From positions 599,534-663,533 of the forward strand of contig NZ_NNRK01000026.1 in NCBI RefSeq assembly GCF_002252475.1: a DNA stretch of 64,000 nt, written 5' to 3'. The DNA is from Brucella rhizosphaerae (GTDB lineage Bacteria > Pseudomonadota > Alphaproteobacteria > Rhizobiales > Rhizobiaceae). A program made the position numbers and the translations under genes. The notes beneath the pieces were generated by a model that was not told where the DNA came from, ran no database searches, and saw nothing but the letters and a program-made list of their open reading frames with translations. Within the stretch, counting starts at the first letter, position 1, and each line of letters opens with the position of its first letter. Below, piece by piece: positions 56,157 through 64,000 of this stretch.

Positions 56157-56690
56157 TTACTTCTTCTTGCCTTCTTTGCGGACGATTTTTTCGCCAGCAT
56201 ACTTGACGCCCTTGCCCTTGTAAGGCTCGGGGCCGCGATATTCGCGGATCTCAGCCGCAACCTGACCGACCTGTTGCTTGTCGATACCAGTGACGACGAT
56301 TTCCGTCGGCTTTGGTACGGCAACAGTGATGCCAGCAGGCACGTCATAGATCACTTCATGACTGAAGCCGAGCGAGAGCTGGACATTCTTGCCCTGCATA
56401 GCAGCACGATAACCAACGCCGCTAATCTCAAGCTTCTTTTCAAAGCCCTTTTCGACGCCTTCGAAGATGTTAACGATCATCGAACGCGACATGCCCCACT
56501 TGGAGCGAGCTTCTTTGGACTGGTCACGAGGATCGACGCTTATAGCGCCGTCTTCGAGCTTAACCAGAACTTCATCGTGCACCACGAAAGACAATTCGCC
56601 TTTCGCGCCCTTAGCCTTGACGATCTGCCCATCAACACTGGCGGTCACGCCTGCCGGGACCGGCACGGGTTTTTTACCGATACGAGACAT
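56157..56690 (-). CDS. rplF: 50S ribosomal protein L6
   Basis: The 177-residue uL6 protein consists of two similar domains, with [20 protein letters not shown] at the start and the second-domain motif [20 protein letters not shown] near the end. It lies near the factor-binding site of the 50S. It follows rpsH. Confidence 0.97.
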   Translation of the reverse strand: MSRIGKKPVPVPAGVTASVDGQIVKAKGAKGELSFVVHDEVLVKLEDGAISVDPRDQSKEARSKWGMSRSMIVNIFEGVEKGFEKKLEISGVGYRAAMQGKNVQLSLGFSHEVIYDVPAGITVAVPKPTEIVVTGIDKQQVGQVAAEIREYRGPEPYKGKGVKYAGEKIVRKEGKKK

Positions 56691-56728
56691 TTTTATACCT
56701 GTCTTCTATCTGTTCACTGTCAGCCGCA

Positions 56729-57127
56729 TCAGAAGATGCGGCAGAGCAGCTCACCACCAACGTTTTGTTCACGGGCTTCATGATCCGCCATTACACCCTT
56801 AGGTGTGGAGAGGATCGAGATGCCAAGACCATTCGCAACCTGCGGGATCGACTTGACCGACACGTAAACGCGACGGCCTGGCTTCGAAACGCGGGTCAGT
56901 TCACGAATGACTGGAACGCCTTCATAGTACTTCAGTTCGATTTCGATCTCGGCTTTGCCGTTCACGAATTCACTCTGCGTGTATCCGCGGATGTAGCCTT
57001 CAGACTGAAGGACATCAAGAACGCGAGCGCGCAGCTTAGAAGCCGGGGTCGAAACCTTGGTCTTCTTGCGGCCTACTGCGTTACGAATACGGGTCAGCAT
57101 ATCGCCGATAGGATCTGACACAGACAT
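56729..57127 (-). CDS. rpsH: 30S ribosomal protein S8
   Basis: The 132-residue uS8 has [20 protein letters not shown] at the N-terminus, [20 protein letters not shown] mid-protein and [20 protein letters not shown] followed by GGELLCRIF at the end. S8 represses the spc operon in E. coli by binding near rplE; whether this holds here is not shown. Confidence 0.97.
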   Translation of the reverse strand: MSVSDPIGDMLTRIRNAVGRKKTKVSTPASKLRARVLDVLQSEGYIRGYTQSEFVNGKAEIEIELKYYEGVPVIRELTRVSKPGRRVYVSVKSIPQVANGLGISILSTPKGVMADHEAREQNVGGELLCRIF

Positions 57128-57137
57128 ATGCTACTCC

Positions 57138-57443
57138 TTACCAGCTCGACTTAACTATGCCCGGAATCTGTCCGAGCGAACCCAACTGGCGAAGCGCAAT
57201 ACGCGACATCTTCAGTTTACGGTAATAACCACGCGGACGACCCGAAATTTCGCAACGATTGCGAATACGAACCTTAGCGGAATTGCGCGGCAGTTCGGCG
57301 AGCTGAATAGAAGCGCGGAAACGCTCATCCAGCGGAAGGCTCTGATCCATTACGATCGCCTTCAGGCGTGCACGCTTTTCAGCATGACGCTTAACCAACT
57401 TTTCGCGGCGCTTATTGTTTTCGACTGCGCTAGTCTTGGCCAT
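57138..57443 (-). CDS. rpsN: 30S ribosomal protein S14 (zinc-independent form)
   Basis: The 101-residue uS14 is the long form without the Cys4 zinc site; only one Cys ([20 protein letters not shown]) is present. It starts [20 protein letters not shown]. It lies between rplE and rpsH. Confidence 0.97.
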   Translation of the reverse strand: MAKTSAVENNKRREKLVKRHAEKRARLKAIVMDQSLPLDERFRASIQLAELPRNSAKVRIRNRCEISGRPRGYYRKLKMSRIALRQLGSLGQIPGIVKSSW

Positions 57444-57469
57444 ATTATTATACCTCGCTACGCTTGCCG

Positions 57470-58027
57470 TTACTGCCGGAATGGGAAGTTGAAGGCGCGC
57501 AGAAGAGCGCGGGCTTCATCATCCGTCTTAGCGGTCGTGCAAACGATGATGTCCATGCCCCAGATCTGATCAACTTTATCGTAGTTGATTTCTGGAAACA
57601 CGATGTGTTCCTTAACACCCATGGCAAAGTTGCCACGACCGTCAAAGCTCTTCGGATTCAGACCACGGAAATCTCGAACGCGTGGAAGCGCAATCGTGAT
57701 CAGGCGATCAAGGAATTCGTACATGCGGTCCGCACGAAGAGTGACCTTCGTACCGATTGGCATGTCTTCACGCAACTTGAAAGTTGCGATCGAATTACGG
57801 GCGCGAGTAATGACAGCCTTCTGTCCGGCAATCAAGGCCAGATCTGCTGCAGCAACAGTTGGCTTCTTAGAGTCGCCAGTTGCTTCGCCTACGCCCATAT
57901 TCAGGACAACTTTGGTGATGCGTGGAATCTGCATCTCGTTGTCGTATTTGAATTCTTCAAGAAGAGCTTTACGGATTGTGTCCTGATAAATCTTCTTGAA
58001 GCGTGGAAGTGCCTTTGCTTCAGCCAT
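57470..58027 (-). CDS. rplE: 50S ribosomal protein L5
   Basis: The 185-residue uL5 contacts 5S rRNA and the P-site tRNA. It shows [40 protein letters not shown] and [20 protein letters not shown]. Its start overlaps the rplX stop by eight bases, which suggests coupling. Confidence 0.97.
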   Translation of the reverse strand: MAEAKALPRFKKIYQDTIRKALLEEFKYDNEMQIPRITKVVLNMGVGEATGDSKKPTVAAADLALIAGQKAVITRARNSIATFKLREDMPIGTKVTLRADRMYEFLDRLITIALPRVRDFRGLNPKSFDGRGNFAMGVKEHIVFPEINYDKVDQIWGMDIIVCTTAKTDDEARALLRAFNFPFRQ

Positions 58028-58331
58028 TGATCAGCGCTCCAGAACGTTTTGCGACACGAACCTTCTTGCCGTCCTCAACGCGGAAACCAACGCGAGTCGG
58101 CTTGCCGTCCTTAGGATCAGCAATTGCCAGGTTAGACAAATGGATCGGCGCTTCCTTGGAGATAATGCCGGCTTCCTGAGTCTGTGTCTGGCGCTGATGG
58201 CGCTTTACAACATTAATGCCACGAACCAGTGCTTTTTCGTCCTTAGGCATAACCTGAAGAACTTCGCCTGTGCGGCCTTTGTCCTTACCGGACAGCACGA
58301 CAACGCTGTCGCCTTTGCGAATCTTTTGCAT
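58020..58331 (-). CDS. rplX: 50S ribosomal protein L24
   Basis: The 103-residue uL24 has the KOW motif [20 protein letters not shown] near the N-terminus and [24 protein letters not shown] wording ([18 protein letters not shown]). It initiates 50S assembly. It lies between rplN and rplE. Confidence 0.97.
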   Translation of the reverse strand: MQKIRKGDSVVVLSGKDKGRTGEVLQVMPKDEKALVRGINVVKRHQRQTQTQEAGIISKEAPIHLSNLAIADPKDGKPTRVGFRVEDGKKVRVAKRSGALING

Positions 58332-58343
58332 CGTCTTGCTTCC

Positions 58344-58712
58344 TTACAGAACTTCCGGAGCCAGCGAGATGATCTTCATGTGGCTCTTCGCGCGAAGTTC
58401 GCGTGGAACCGGTCCGAAGATACGCGTACCGATAGGCTCTTTCTTATTATCGATGAGAACAGCTGCGTTGTTATCAAAACGAATTACGCTGCCGTCCGGA
58501 CGACGGATGTCCTTGGCGGTCCGTACGACCACCGCCTTCATCACATCACCCTTTTTGACGCGGCCGCGCGGAATAGCTTCCTTGATCGACACCACAATGA
58601 TGTCTCCCACGGAAGCGTAACGCCGCTTCGAGCCGCCCAGCACCTTGATGCACATGACACGACGTGCGCCGGAGTTATCCGCCACGTCGAGGTTTGTTTG
58701 CATCTGAATCAT
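58344..58712 (-). CDS. rplN: 50S ribosomal protein L14
   Basis: The 122-residue uL14 starts [20 protein letters not shown] and has the family signature [20 protein letters not shown]. It bridges to the 30S subunit. It precedes rplX by 12 bases. Confidence 0.97.
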   Translation of the reverse strand: MIQMQTNLDVADNSGARRVMCIKVLGGSKRRYASVGDIIVVSIKEAIPRGRVKKGDVMKAVVVRTAKDIRRPDGSVIRFDNNAAVLIDNKKEPIGTRIFGPVPRELRAKSHMKIISLAPEVL

Positions 58713-58780
58713 GACTGGCCGCCTTCTTTTCCTTCAGCTGGTTAAGGGCTCCTGCCCTACCTAAGCTGCGTGTTTGTAAT

Positions 58781-59023
58781 TTAGCCCGCTACTTCGTTCG
58801 AAAGAACGACCCAGCGTTTGTCCTTCGAAATTGGCTTTGATTCCTCGATGGAAACCTGATCGCCAATCTTGAACTGGTTGTTTTCGTCATGCGCCTTATA
58901 CTTCTTAGACTGACGAATGGTCTTCTGGAGGAGCGGATGCGAATAGCGGCGCTCAACCTTAACCACAACAGTCTTATCGCTTTTGTCGCTGACGACAACG
59001 CCCTGCAGAACGCGTTTAGGCAT
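58781..59023 (-). CDS. rpsQ: 30S ribosomal protein S17
   Basis: The 80-residue uS17 starts [20 protein letters not shown] and has [20 protein letters not shown]. It is a primary 16S rRNA-binding OB-fold protein. In the order rpmC-rpsQ-rplN. Confidence 0.97.
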   Translation of the reverse strand: MPKRVLQGVVVSDKSDKTVVVKVERRYSHPLLQKTIRQSKKYKAHDENNQFKIGDQVSIEESKPISKDKRWVVLSNEVAG

Positions 59024-59035
59024 TATACTTGTTCC

Positions 59036-59236
59036 TTATGCCTTGCTTTCGGCCGCCTTCTGGCGGGCGATGGTCTTAATACGCGCAATGTCACGGCGAA
59101 CCTGTTTCACACGCGCGGTTTTTTCGAGCTGGCCGGTTGCCTTCTGGAAGCGCAGATTAAACTGCTCTTTCTTCAGTGCGCCCAACTCATCGTTGATCTG
59201 ATCGAGGCTTTTCGCCCGAACGTCTGCGGCTTTCAT
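59036..59236 (-). CDS. rpmC: 50S ribosomal protein L29
   Basis: The 66-residue uL29 is a two-helix protein: [20 protein letters not shown] and [20 protein letters not shown]. It lies at the exit tunnel. It is 11 bases after rplP. Confidence 0.97.
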   Translation of the reverse strand: MKAADVRAKSLDQINDELGALKKEQFNLRFQKATGQLEKTARVKQVRRDIARIKTIARQKAAESKA

Positions 59237-59247
59237 GACTGCCTCTC

Positions 59248-59661
59248 TTACTCTGCGATGCGCTGAATGAAGCGCGTCTTGACCGACAACTTTGCAGCGC
59301 CGAGTCTTAAGGCTTCGCGTGCCACATCTTCGGGTACGCCGTCAAGCTCAAACATTACACGGCCTGGTGCCACGCGGCATGCCCAGTAGTCAACTGAACC
59401 CTTACCTTTACCCATACGGACTTCGGTAGGCTTAGATGTAACTGGCAGATCCGGGAAGATACGGATCCATACACGACCCGCACGTTTCATGTGACGGGTG
59501 ATCGCGCGGCGAGCCGCTTCGATCTGTCGTGCCGTGACGCGGTCAGGCTCTACTGCCTTCAAACCGAATGCACCGAAATTAAGATCCGTACCGCCCTTCG
59601 AGTTGCCGTGGATACGGCCCTTGAACTGCTTACGGAACTTGGTGCGCTTAGGCTGCATCAT
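59248..59661 (-). CDS. rplP: 50S ribosomal protein L16
   Basis: The 137-residue uL16 begins [20 protein letters not shown] and has [20 protein letters not shown] and [20 protein letters not shown]. It positions the A-site tRNA. Two adjacent ATG codons start the gene; the first (59661) is used here. Confidence 0.97.
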   Translation of the reverse strand: MMQPKRTKFRKQFKGRIHGNSKGGTDLNFGAFGLKAVEPDRVTARQIEAARRAITRHMKRAGRVWIRIFPDLPVTSKPTEVRMGKGKGSVDYWACRVAPGRVMFELDGVPEDVAREALRLGAAKLSVKTRFIQRIAE

Positions 59662-59700
59662 TGTTCTCTACTCCAATTTTCTCGCCCGCGACCCGCTTTA

Positions 59701-60411
59701 TCAAGCGTTTTCGCGGCGGCGGTTCTGCTGGGAACCCTGATTGTCACCCTCAACCGCACGACGTTCGGAAGCCATTGGATCATGCTCAAGGATCTCGCCC
59801 TTGAATACCCAAACCTTCACGCCGCAGATGCCGTAAGCGGTCTGCGCTTCTGCTGTACCGTAGTCGATATCAGCACGCAGCGTGTGAAGCGGAACGCGAC
59901 CTTCGCGATACCATTCCATACGTGCGATTTCAGCGCCGCCCAGACGACCGGAGCAGTTGATACGGATACCTTCGGCACCGAGACGCATTGCCGACTGAAC
60001 GGCACGCTTCATGGCGCGACGGAATGCCACACGGCGTTCGAGCTGCTGCGCGATCGACTGAGCGATCAGCGTAGCGTCGACTTCCGGCTTACGAACTTCA
60101 ACAATATTGAGGGACGTATCGGAATTCGTCATCTCGGAAAGCTTCTTGCGAAGCTTTTCGATGTCTGCACCCTTCTTGCCGATGATGATACCCGGGCGAG
60201 CCGAGTGGATCGTCACGCGGCACTTCTTGTGCGGACGCTCGATTACGATCTTGGAGATCGCAGCCTGCTTGAGTTCGCTCTTAAGATACTCACGGATCTT
60301 TACGTCTTCATGCAGCAGCTTGCCGTACTCACCGGTATTCGCGTACCAACGCGAATCCCAGGTGCGGTTGATGCCGAGACGAAAACCGATCGGATTAATC
60401 TTCTGGCCCAT
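59701..60411 (-). CDS. rpsC: 30S ribosomal protein S3
   Basis: The 236-residue uS3 starts [20 protein letters not shown], has the KH motif [20 protein letters not shown] and the C-terminal [20 protein letters not shown]. It forms the mRNA entry site. It overlaps rplV by one base. Confidence 0.97.
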   Translation of the reverse strand: MGQKINPIGFRLGINRTWDSRWYANTGEYGKLLHEDVKIREYLKSELKQAAISKIVIERPHKKCRVTIHSARPGIIIGKKGADIEKLRKKLSEMTNSDTSLNIVEVRKPEVDATLIAQSIAQQLERRVAFRRAMKRAVQSAMRLGAEGIRINCSGRLGGAEIARMEWYREGRVPLHTLRADIDYGTAEAQTAYGICGVKVWVFKGEILEHDPMASERRAVEGDNQGSQQNRRRENA

Positions 60412-60800
60412 TATGCGGCCTCCCCTTTTTCCGCAACTTCGCGGACAACAATGGTGAGATGCGAAAACGGCTTTTCGATGCGGCTTGCCTTACCACGTCC
60501 ACGAACGTGGAAACGCTTCATGACAATAGATTTGCCGACATAAGCTTCAGCAACGATCAGCGCGTCAACATCGAGATCATGATTGTTCTCAGCGTTGGCG
60601 ATAGCCGATTCGAGCGTCTTTTTCACTGTTTCCGCGATCCGCTTGCGCGAGAACGTCAGATCAGCAAGTGCCGCGTTGACTTTCTTGCCGCGAATCAATG
60701 CAGCGACAAGATTAAGCTTCTGCGGGCTGACGCGAAGCGTACGGGCGACGGCTTTCGCCTCGTTATCCTTAAGCTGGCGGGGAGCCTTGGCCTTGCCCAT
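60411..60800 (-). CDS. rplV: 50S ribosomal protein L22
   Basis: The 129-residue uL22 has [20 protein letters not shown] and the long hairpin [20 protein letters not shown] that lines the exit tunnel, followed by HLTIVVREV. It is one base into rpsC and two bases after rpsS. Confidence 0.97.
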   Translation of the reverse strand: MGKAKAPRQLKDNEAKAVARTLRVSPQKLNLVAALIRGKKVNAALADLTFSRKRIAETVKKTLESAIANAENNHDLDVDALIVAEAYVGKSIVMKRFHVRGRGKASRIEKPFSHLTIVVREVAEKGEAA

Positions 60801-60802
60801 CG

Positions 60803-61081
60803 TTACTTCCTCTTTGCCTTCTTGTCCGCGCCGTGACCGTAATAGGTACGTGTCGGCGCGAATTCACCGAACTTGTGTCCAACCATTTCTTCGGAGATCG
60901 ATACGGGAACATGCTTGTTACCGTTATATACACCGAAAGTCAGGCCAACGAACTGCGGCAAGATAGTGGAGCGACGGCTCCACATCTTGATGACTTCACT
61001 ACGACCGCCCTCGCGTACCTTCTCAGCTTTCTTGAGAAGATAGCCATCGACGAACGGACCTTTCCAAACTGAACGAGCCAC
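60803..61081 (-). CDS. rpsS: 30S ribosomal protein S19
   Basis: The 92-residue uS19 begins [20 protein letters not shown] and ends [20 protein letters not shown]. It lies in the 30S head. It follows rplB. Confidence 0.97.
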   Translation of the reverse strand: MARSVWKGPFVDGYLLKKAEKVREGGRSEVIKMWSRRSTILPQFVGLTFGVYNGNKHVPVSISEEMVGHKFGEFAPTRTYYGHGADKKAKRK

Positions 61082-61096
61082 TTCAGACTACCTCTC

Positions 61097-61930
61097 TTAC
61101 TTCTTGCGCTGATGACGCGAACGCATGATGAACTTATCGGTTGCCTTGTTCGAACGGGTCTTTTTACCCTTCGTAGGCTTGCCCCAAGGCGTAACCGGAT
61201 GACGACCACCAGAAGTGCGGCCTTCACCACCACCATGCGGGTGGTCAACTGGGTTCATTGCAACACCGCGAACGTGTGGACGCTTACCGCGCCAGACCGA
61301 ACGACCGGCCTTACCGTCATTGATGTTGCTATGCTCTGGATTGGATACTGCGCCAACCGTTGCAAAGCATGCACCGGAAACCAGACGCTGTTCACCGGAG
61401 TTCAGACGCAGGATAGCCATACCCTGGTCACGACCAACGAGCTGTGCATATGCACCAGCCGAACGAGCAATCTGACCGCCCTTGCCTGGCTTCATCTCCA
61501 CGTTGTGGATGATGGTACCAACTGGCATAGACGAAAGCGGCATTGCGTTACCTGGCTTAACGTCGACGGACTGGCCAGAAATGACCTTGTCGCCGGCTGC
61601 CAGACGCTGCGGAGCCAGAATGTAGCTCAGCTCGCCGTCTTCGTAGCGGATCAGCGCGATAAACGCGGTGCGGTTTGGATCGTATTCCAGACGTTCAACC
61701 GTACCGACAACGTCATGCTTGCGACGCTTGAAGTCGATGAAACGGTAAGAACGCTTGTGACCGCCGCCCTGAAAGCGAACAGTGATACGACCGGTGTTGT
61801 TACGGCCACCCTTCTTGGACAGACCTTCGGTCAATGACTTGACCGGCTTGCCCTTGTAGAGTTCCGAACGGTCCACGATGACCAGCTGACGCTGGCCTGG
61901 CGTGGTCGGATTAAAGTGCTTGAGTGCCAT
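61097..61930 (-). CDS. rplB: 50S ribosomal protein L2
   Basis: The 277-residue uL2 begins [20 protein letters not shown] and ends with the peptidyl-transferase-proximal [20 protein letters not shown], followed by a basic tail. It is essential for subunit joining. It lies between rplW and rpsS. Confidence 0.98.
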   Translation of the reverse strand: MALKHFNPTTPGQRQLVIVDRSELYKGKPVKSLTEGLSKKGGRNNTGRITVRFQGGGHKRSYRFIDFKRRKHDVVGTVERLEYDPNRTAFIALIRYEDGELSYILAPQRLAAGDKVISGQSVDVKPGNAMPLSSMPVGTIIHNVEMKPGKGGQIARSAGAYAQLVGRDQGMAILRLNSGEQRLVSGACFATVGAVSNPEHSNINDGKAGRSVWRGKRPHVRGVAMNPVDHPHGGGEGRTSGGRHPVTPWGKPTKGKKTRSNKATDKFIMRSRHQRKK

Positions 61931-61950
61931 TGTCTTTACTCCATGGCCTC

Positions 61951-62244
61951 TCAGAGACCTGTCGAAACGTCGATGCTCTGACCTTCAGCCAAAGTAACGA
62001 TCGCTTTCTTGACATCGCTCTGGCGCCCGACAATGCCGCGGAACCGCTTCACTTTGCCTTTGCGCACAGTGGTGTTAACGGCCTTTACCTTGACGCCGAA
62101 AAGCGCCTCGATTGCAGCCTTGATTTCCGGCTTCGTCGCCTTGCGAGCTACGTTGAAGACAACCTGATTATGTTCGGAAACAAGGGTCGACTTCTCAGTA
62201 ATGACAGGGCTGACGATCACGTCGTAGTGGCGAAGATCGGTCAT
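61951..62244 (-). CDS. rplW: 50S ribosomal protein L23
   Basis: The 97-residue uL23 starts [20 protein letters not shown] and has [20 protein letters not shown]. It docks trigger factor and SRP at the exit tunnel. It overlaps rplD by four bases. Confidence 0.97.
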   Translation of the reverse strand: MTDLRHYDVIVSPVITEKSTLVSEHNQVVFNVARKATKPEIKAAIEALFGVKVKAVNTTVRKGKVKRFRGIVGRQSDVKKAIVTLAEGQSIDVSTGL

Positions 62245-62861
62245 TTAAAACGCTCCTCGAGTGCTTCGACAGCTGCCTTGGAAAGCACGAGCTTGCCACG
62301 ACGCAGAATGTCGTAAACATTGATGCCCTGCACTGGCAGAACGTCGATGTTCGGAATGTTCGAAGCAGCGCGCTGGAAGTTCACATCGATCTCAGCACCA
62401 CCGATAAGGAGTGCATTCTGCAGACCGAGCTTGGCGAACTGCGACACGAGTTCCTTCGTCTTTGCTTCCTTGGAAGCCAGATCATCGATGATGATCAGGT
62501 CCGAAGCCTTTGCCTTTGCAGACAAAGCGTGACGAAGACCAAGAGCACGAACCTTCTTCGGCAGATCGTGATCATGCGTACGGACAACTGGTCCGTGAGC
62601 CTGACCGCCGCCGCGGAACTGCGGTGCACGAGCCGAATGGTGACGAGCGCGGCCCGTACCCTTCTGCTTGTACATCTTCGAACCGGTGCGGCTAATGTCG
62701 CTACGGCCCTTGGCGTCATGAGAGCCCTGCTGGCGGCGAGCCAGCTGCCAGCGCACGACGCGCTGAAGAATGTCGTCGCGTGGGTCGAGGCCGAAGATAT
62801 CTTCGTTCAGCTTGACCTTGCCGGCATCCTTGCCTTCAAGAGTTGTAATCGTGAGATCCAT
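62241..62861 (-). CDS. rplD: 50S ribosomal protein L4
   Basis: The 206-residue uL4 has the extended tunnel loop [20 protein letters not shown], then [20 protein letters not shown]. In E. coli L4 represses the S10 operon; not tested here. It is linked to rplC by a one-base overlap and to rplW by four bases. Confidence 0.97.
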   Translation of the reverse strand: MDLTITTLEGKDAGKVKLNEDIFGLDPRDDILQRVVRWQLARRQQGSHDAKGRSDISRTGSKMYKQKGTGRARHHSARAPQFRGGGQAHGPVVRTHDHDLPKKVRALGLRHALSAKAKASDLIIIDDLASKEAKTKELVSQFAKLGLQNALLIGGAEIDVNFQRAASNIPNIDVLPVQGINVYDILRRGKLVLSKAAVEALEERFK

Positions 62862-63583
62862 TATTCGGCTCCCTCAGTCGCGACTGCATCCGCAGCTGCA
62901 TTGTTTGCGCTTGAACGCAGGGCAGCCGGCTTAGGTGCATTCTCAGGCAGCGATACCTTGACTGCATCACGAACGAGGATCCAGGCACCCTTGGAGCCAG
63001 GAACCGCGCCGCGAACCAGAATAAGGCCACGATCGCTATCTGTAGAGACAACTTCGATGTTCTGAGTTGTCACGCGGGTTTGACCCATGTGACCAGCCAT
63101 CTTCTTGCCCTTGAACACCTTACCCGGATCCTGACGCTGACCGGTCGAGCCGTGAGCGCGGTGGGTAACTGAGTTACCGTGCGAAGCACGATGACCAGCA
63201 AAGTTATGACGCTTCATAACACCGGCAAAACCTTTACCGATCGAAGTGCCCGTCACGTCGACCTTCTGGCCGGCGACGAAATGCTCGGCAAGAATTTCCG
63301 AGCCAACTTCAAGAAGGTTATCCGGCGAAACGCGGAATTCCGCAACTTTCGCCTTAGGCTCGACTTCAGCCTTCGCGAAATGACCGCGCAGAGCCTTGGT
63401 CGTGTTCTTTACCTTGGCAAGTCCAACGCCAAGCTGAACGGCCGTATAACCGTTTTTTTCAACTGTACGCTGAGCTACCACGTGGCAGTCTTCCATGCGG
63501 AGAACTGTTACTGGTACATGTTCACCGGCGTCGTTATAGACGCGGGTCATGCCCAGCTTTTGTGCAATAACACCTGAACGCAT
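62861..63583 (-). CDS. rplC: 50S ribosomal protein L3
   Basis: The 240-residue uL3 starts [20 protein letters not shown] and has [20 protein letters not shown] and [20 protein letters not shown] followed by [20 protein letters not shown]. The usual methylated Gln region lies in GSTGQRQ. A C-terminal Ala-rich extension of about 25 residues is present. ATG 63583; an eight-codon upstream extension was rejected. Confidence 0.97.
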   Translation of the reverse strand: MRSGVIAQKLGMTRVYNDAGEHVPVTVLRMEDCHVVAQRTVEKNGYTAVQLGVGLAKVKNTTKALRGHFAKAEVEPKAKVAEFRVSPDNLLEVGSEILAEHFVAGQKVDVTGTSIGKGFAGVMKRHNFAGHRASHGNSVTHRAHGSTGQRQDPGKVFKGKKMAGHMGQTRVTTQNIEVVSTDSDRGLILVRGAVPGSKGAWILVRDAVKVSLPENAPKPAALRSSANNAAADAVATEGAE

Positions 63584-63612
63584 CGGGTTCGTTCCTTCCG
63601 TCCTCAAGCCGA

Positions 63613-63921
63613 TTAAAGCTTGATCTCGACATCAACACCGGCGGACAGATCAAGCTTCATCAGCGCATCAACTGTCTGCGGGGTTGGGTCAACGATATCG
63701 AGAAGACGCTTGTGCGTGCGCATCTCGAACTGTTCGCGGCTCTTCTTATCGATGTGCGGCGACCGGTTTACTGTGAACTTTTCGATCCGCGTTGGAAGTG
63801 GGATCGGTCCGCGCACGTTGGCACCGGTACGCTTGGCAGTCGACACGATTTCCCGCGTCGAAGCGTCAAGGATCCGATGATCAAACGCCTTGAGGCGAAT
63901 GCGGATGTTTTGACCGTTCAT
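63613..63921 (-). CDS. rpsJ: 30S ribosomal protein S10
   Basis: The 102-residue uS10 starts [20 protein letters not shown] and has [20 protein letters not shown] and [20 protein letters not shown]. It also acts in NusB-dependent antitermination in E. coli. It heads the S10 operon, 58 bases after the tuf stop. Confidence 0.97.
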   Translation of the reverse strand: MNGQNIRIRLKAFDHRILDASTREIVSTAKRTGANVRGPIPLPTRIEKFTVNRSPHIDKKSREQFEMRTHKRLLDIVDPTPQTVDALMKLDLSAGVDVEIKL

Positions 63922-63979
63922 TTGATCTGTTCCTTGTTACGCGGAGCGCCTCCGGAGAGACGCTCCTGCACAAATCTAA

Positions 63980-64000
63980 TTACTCGATGATCGAAGCGAC
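63980..64000 (-). CDS. tuf: Elongation factor Tu, last six codons (partial)
   Basis: The minus strand at the edge reads VASIIE then TAA at 63980-63982, the normal C-terminal end of bacterial EF-Tu. The place, just upstream of rpsJ, is where tuf lies in most bacteria. Only 21 bases are in the window. Confidence 0.75.
   Translation of the reverse strand, partial: VASIIE

Noticed and set aside
55010..57118. Several 110-370 codon plus-strand frames opposite ribosomal protein genes
   Set aside because: They are shadows caused by codon bias in highly expressed genes; none has a recognisable motif or a ribosome site.

Overview
The window is chromosomal housekeeping DNA of an alphaproteobacterium in the order Hyphomicrobiales, most likely the Brucella/Ochrobactrum clade of Brucellaceae. 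The evidence is: an EipB-type envelope protein of exactly 280 residues with cysteines at 69 and 278, as reported for Brucella; DUF1489 and DUF1849 family proteins; a GAAC-N7-GAAC LexA box near recA; an S10-spc-alpha ribosomal cluster without rpsD; and the short AAAAGTG-type hairpin repeats common in rhizobial and brucellar intergenic DNA. I see no prophage, transposase, integrase, CRISPR array, rRNA or tRNA. Base composition and codon use look even throughout.

Layout. 0-3.5 kb: rpsB-tsf-pyrH-frr on the minus strand, with hairpins in the rpsB leader and in two spacers. 3.7-5.1 kb: a nonsense-interrupted SnoaL-like gene, then eipB. 5.3-8.1 kb: a plus-strand run of RidA, a glycerophosphodiesterase, a FemAB/GNAT-like protein and a HIT protein. 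8.2-12.3 kb: azlCD, then clpS-clpA. 12.7-19.5 kb: a D,D-carboxypeptidase with SPOR domain, small unknown proteins, sdaA, a YdcF-like protein, a DUF1624 membrane acyltransferase with a cysteine-rich tail, and a MerR regulator. 19.7-22.4 kb: small envelope proteins, queF, a micro-lipoprotein and a DUF924 protein.

22.4-29.8 kb is the most coherent functional unit: a PccR/ScfR-type regulator divergent from pccB-pccA-mcm, the propionyl-CoA to methylmalonyl-CoA to succinyl-CoA route. Two perfect TTTGCAAA palindromes lie directly in front of the regulator's start codon, and a 92-bp composite palindrome sits between pccA and mcm. 29.9-39.7 kb: small proteins of unknown role, an aldo/keto reductase, murI-trmJ, a DJ-1 protein, icd, and a GNAT / GST / ArsR / NIPSNAP / ABM group. 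39.7-49.1 kb: alaS, recA with a distal LexA box, two envelope lipoproteins, rarA and a DegP-type protease.

49.4-64 kb: the complete S10-spc-alpha supercluster on the minus strand, from the last codons of tuf at the right edge through rpsJ ... secY-adk-rpsM-rpsK-rpoA-rplQ, closed by a strong hairpin terminator. I found no wholly new system. The items most worth checking are the PccR operator and promoter arrangement, the cysteine-rich tail of the DUF1624 protein, a 32-codon membrane ORF, the broken SnoaL gene, the composite palindrome inside the propionate operon, and the interleaved inverted repeats between rpsM and adk.
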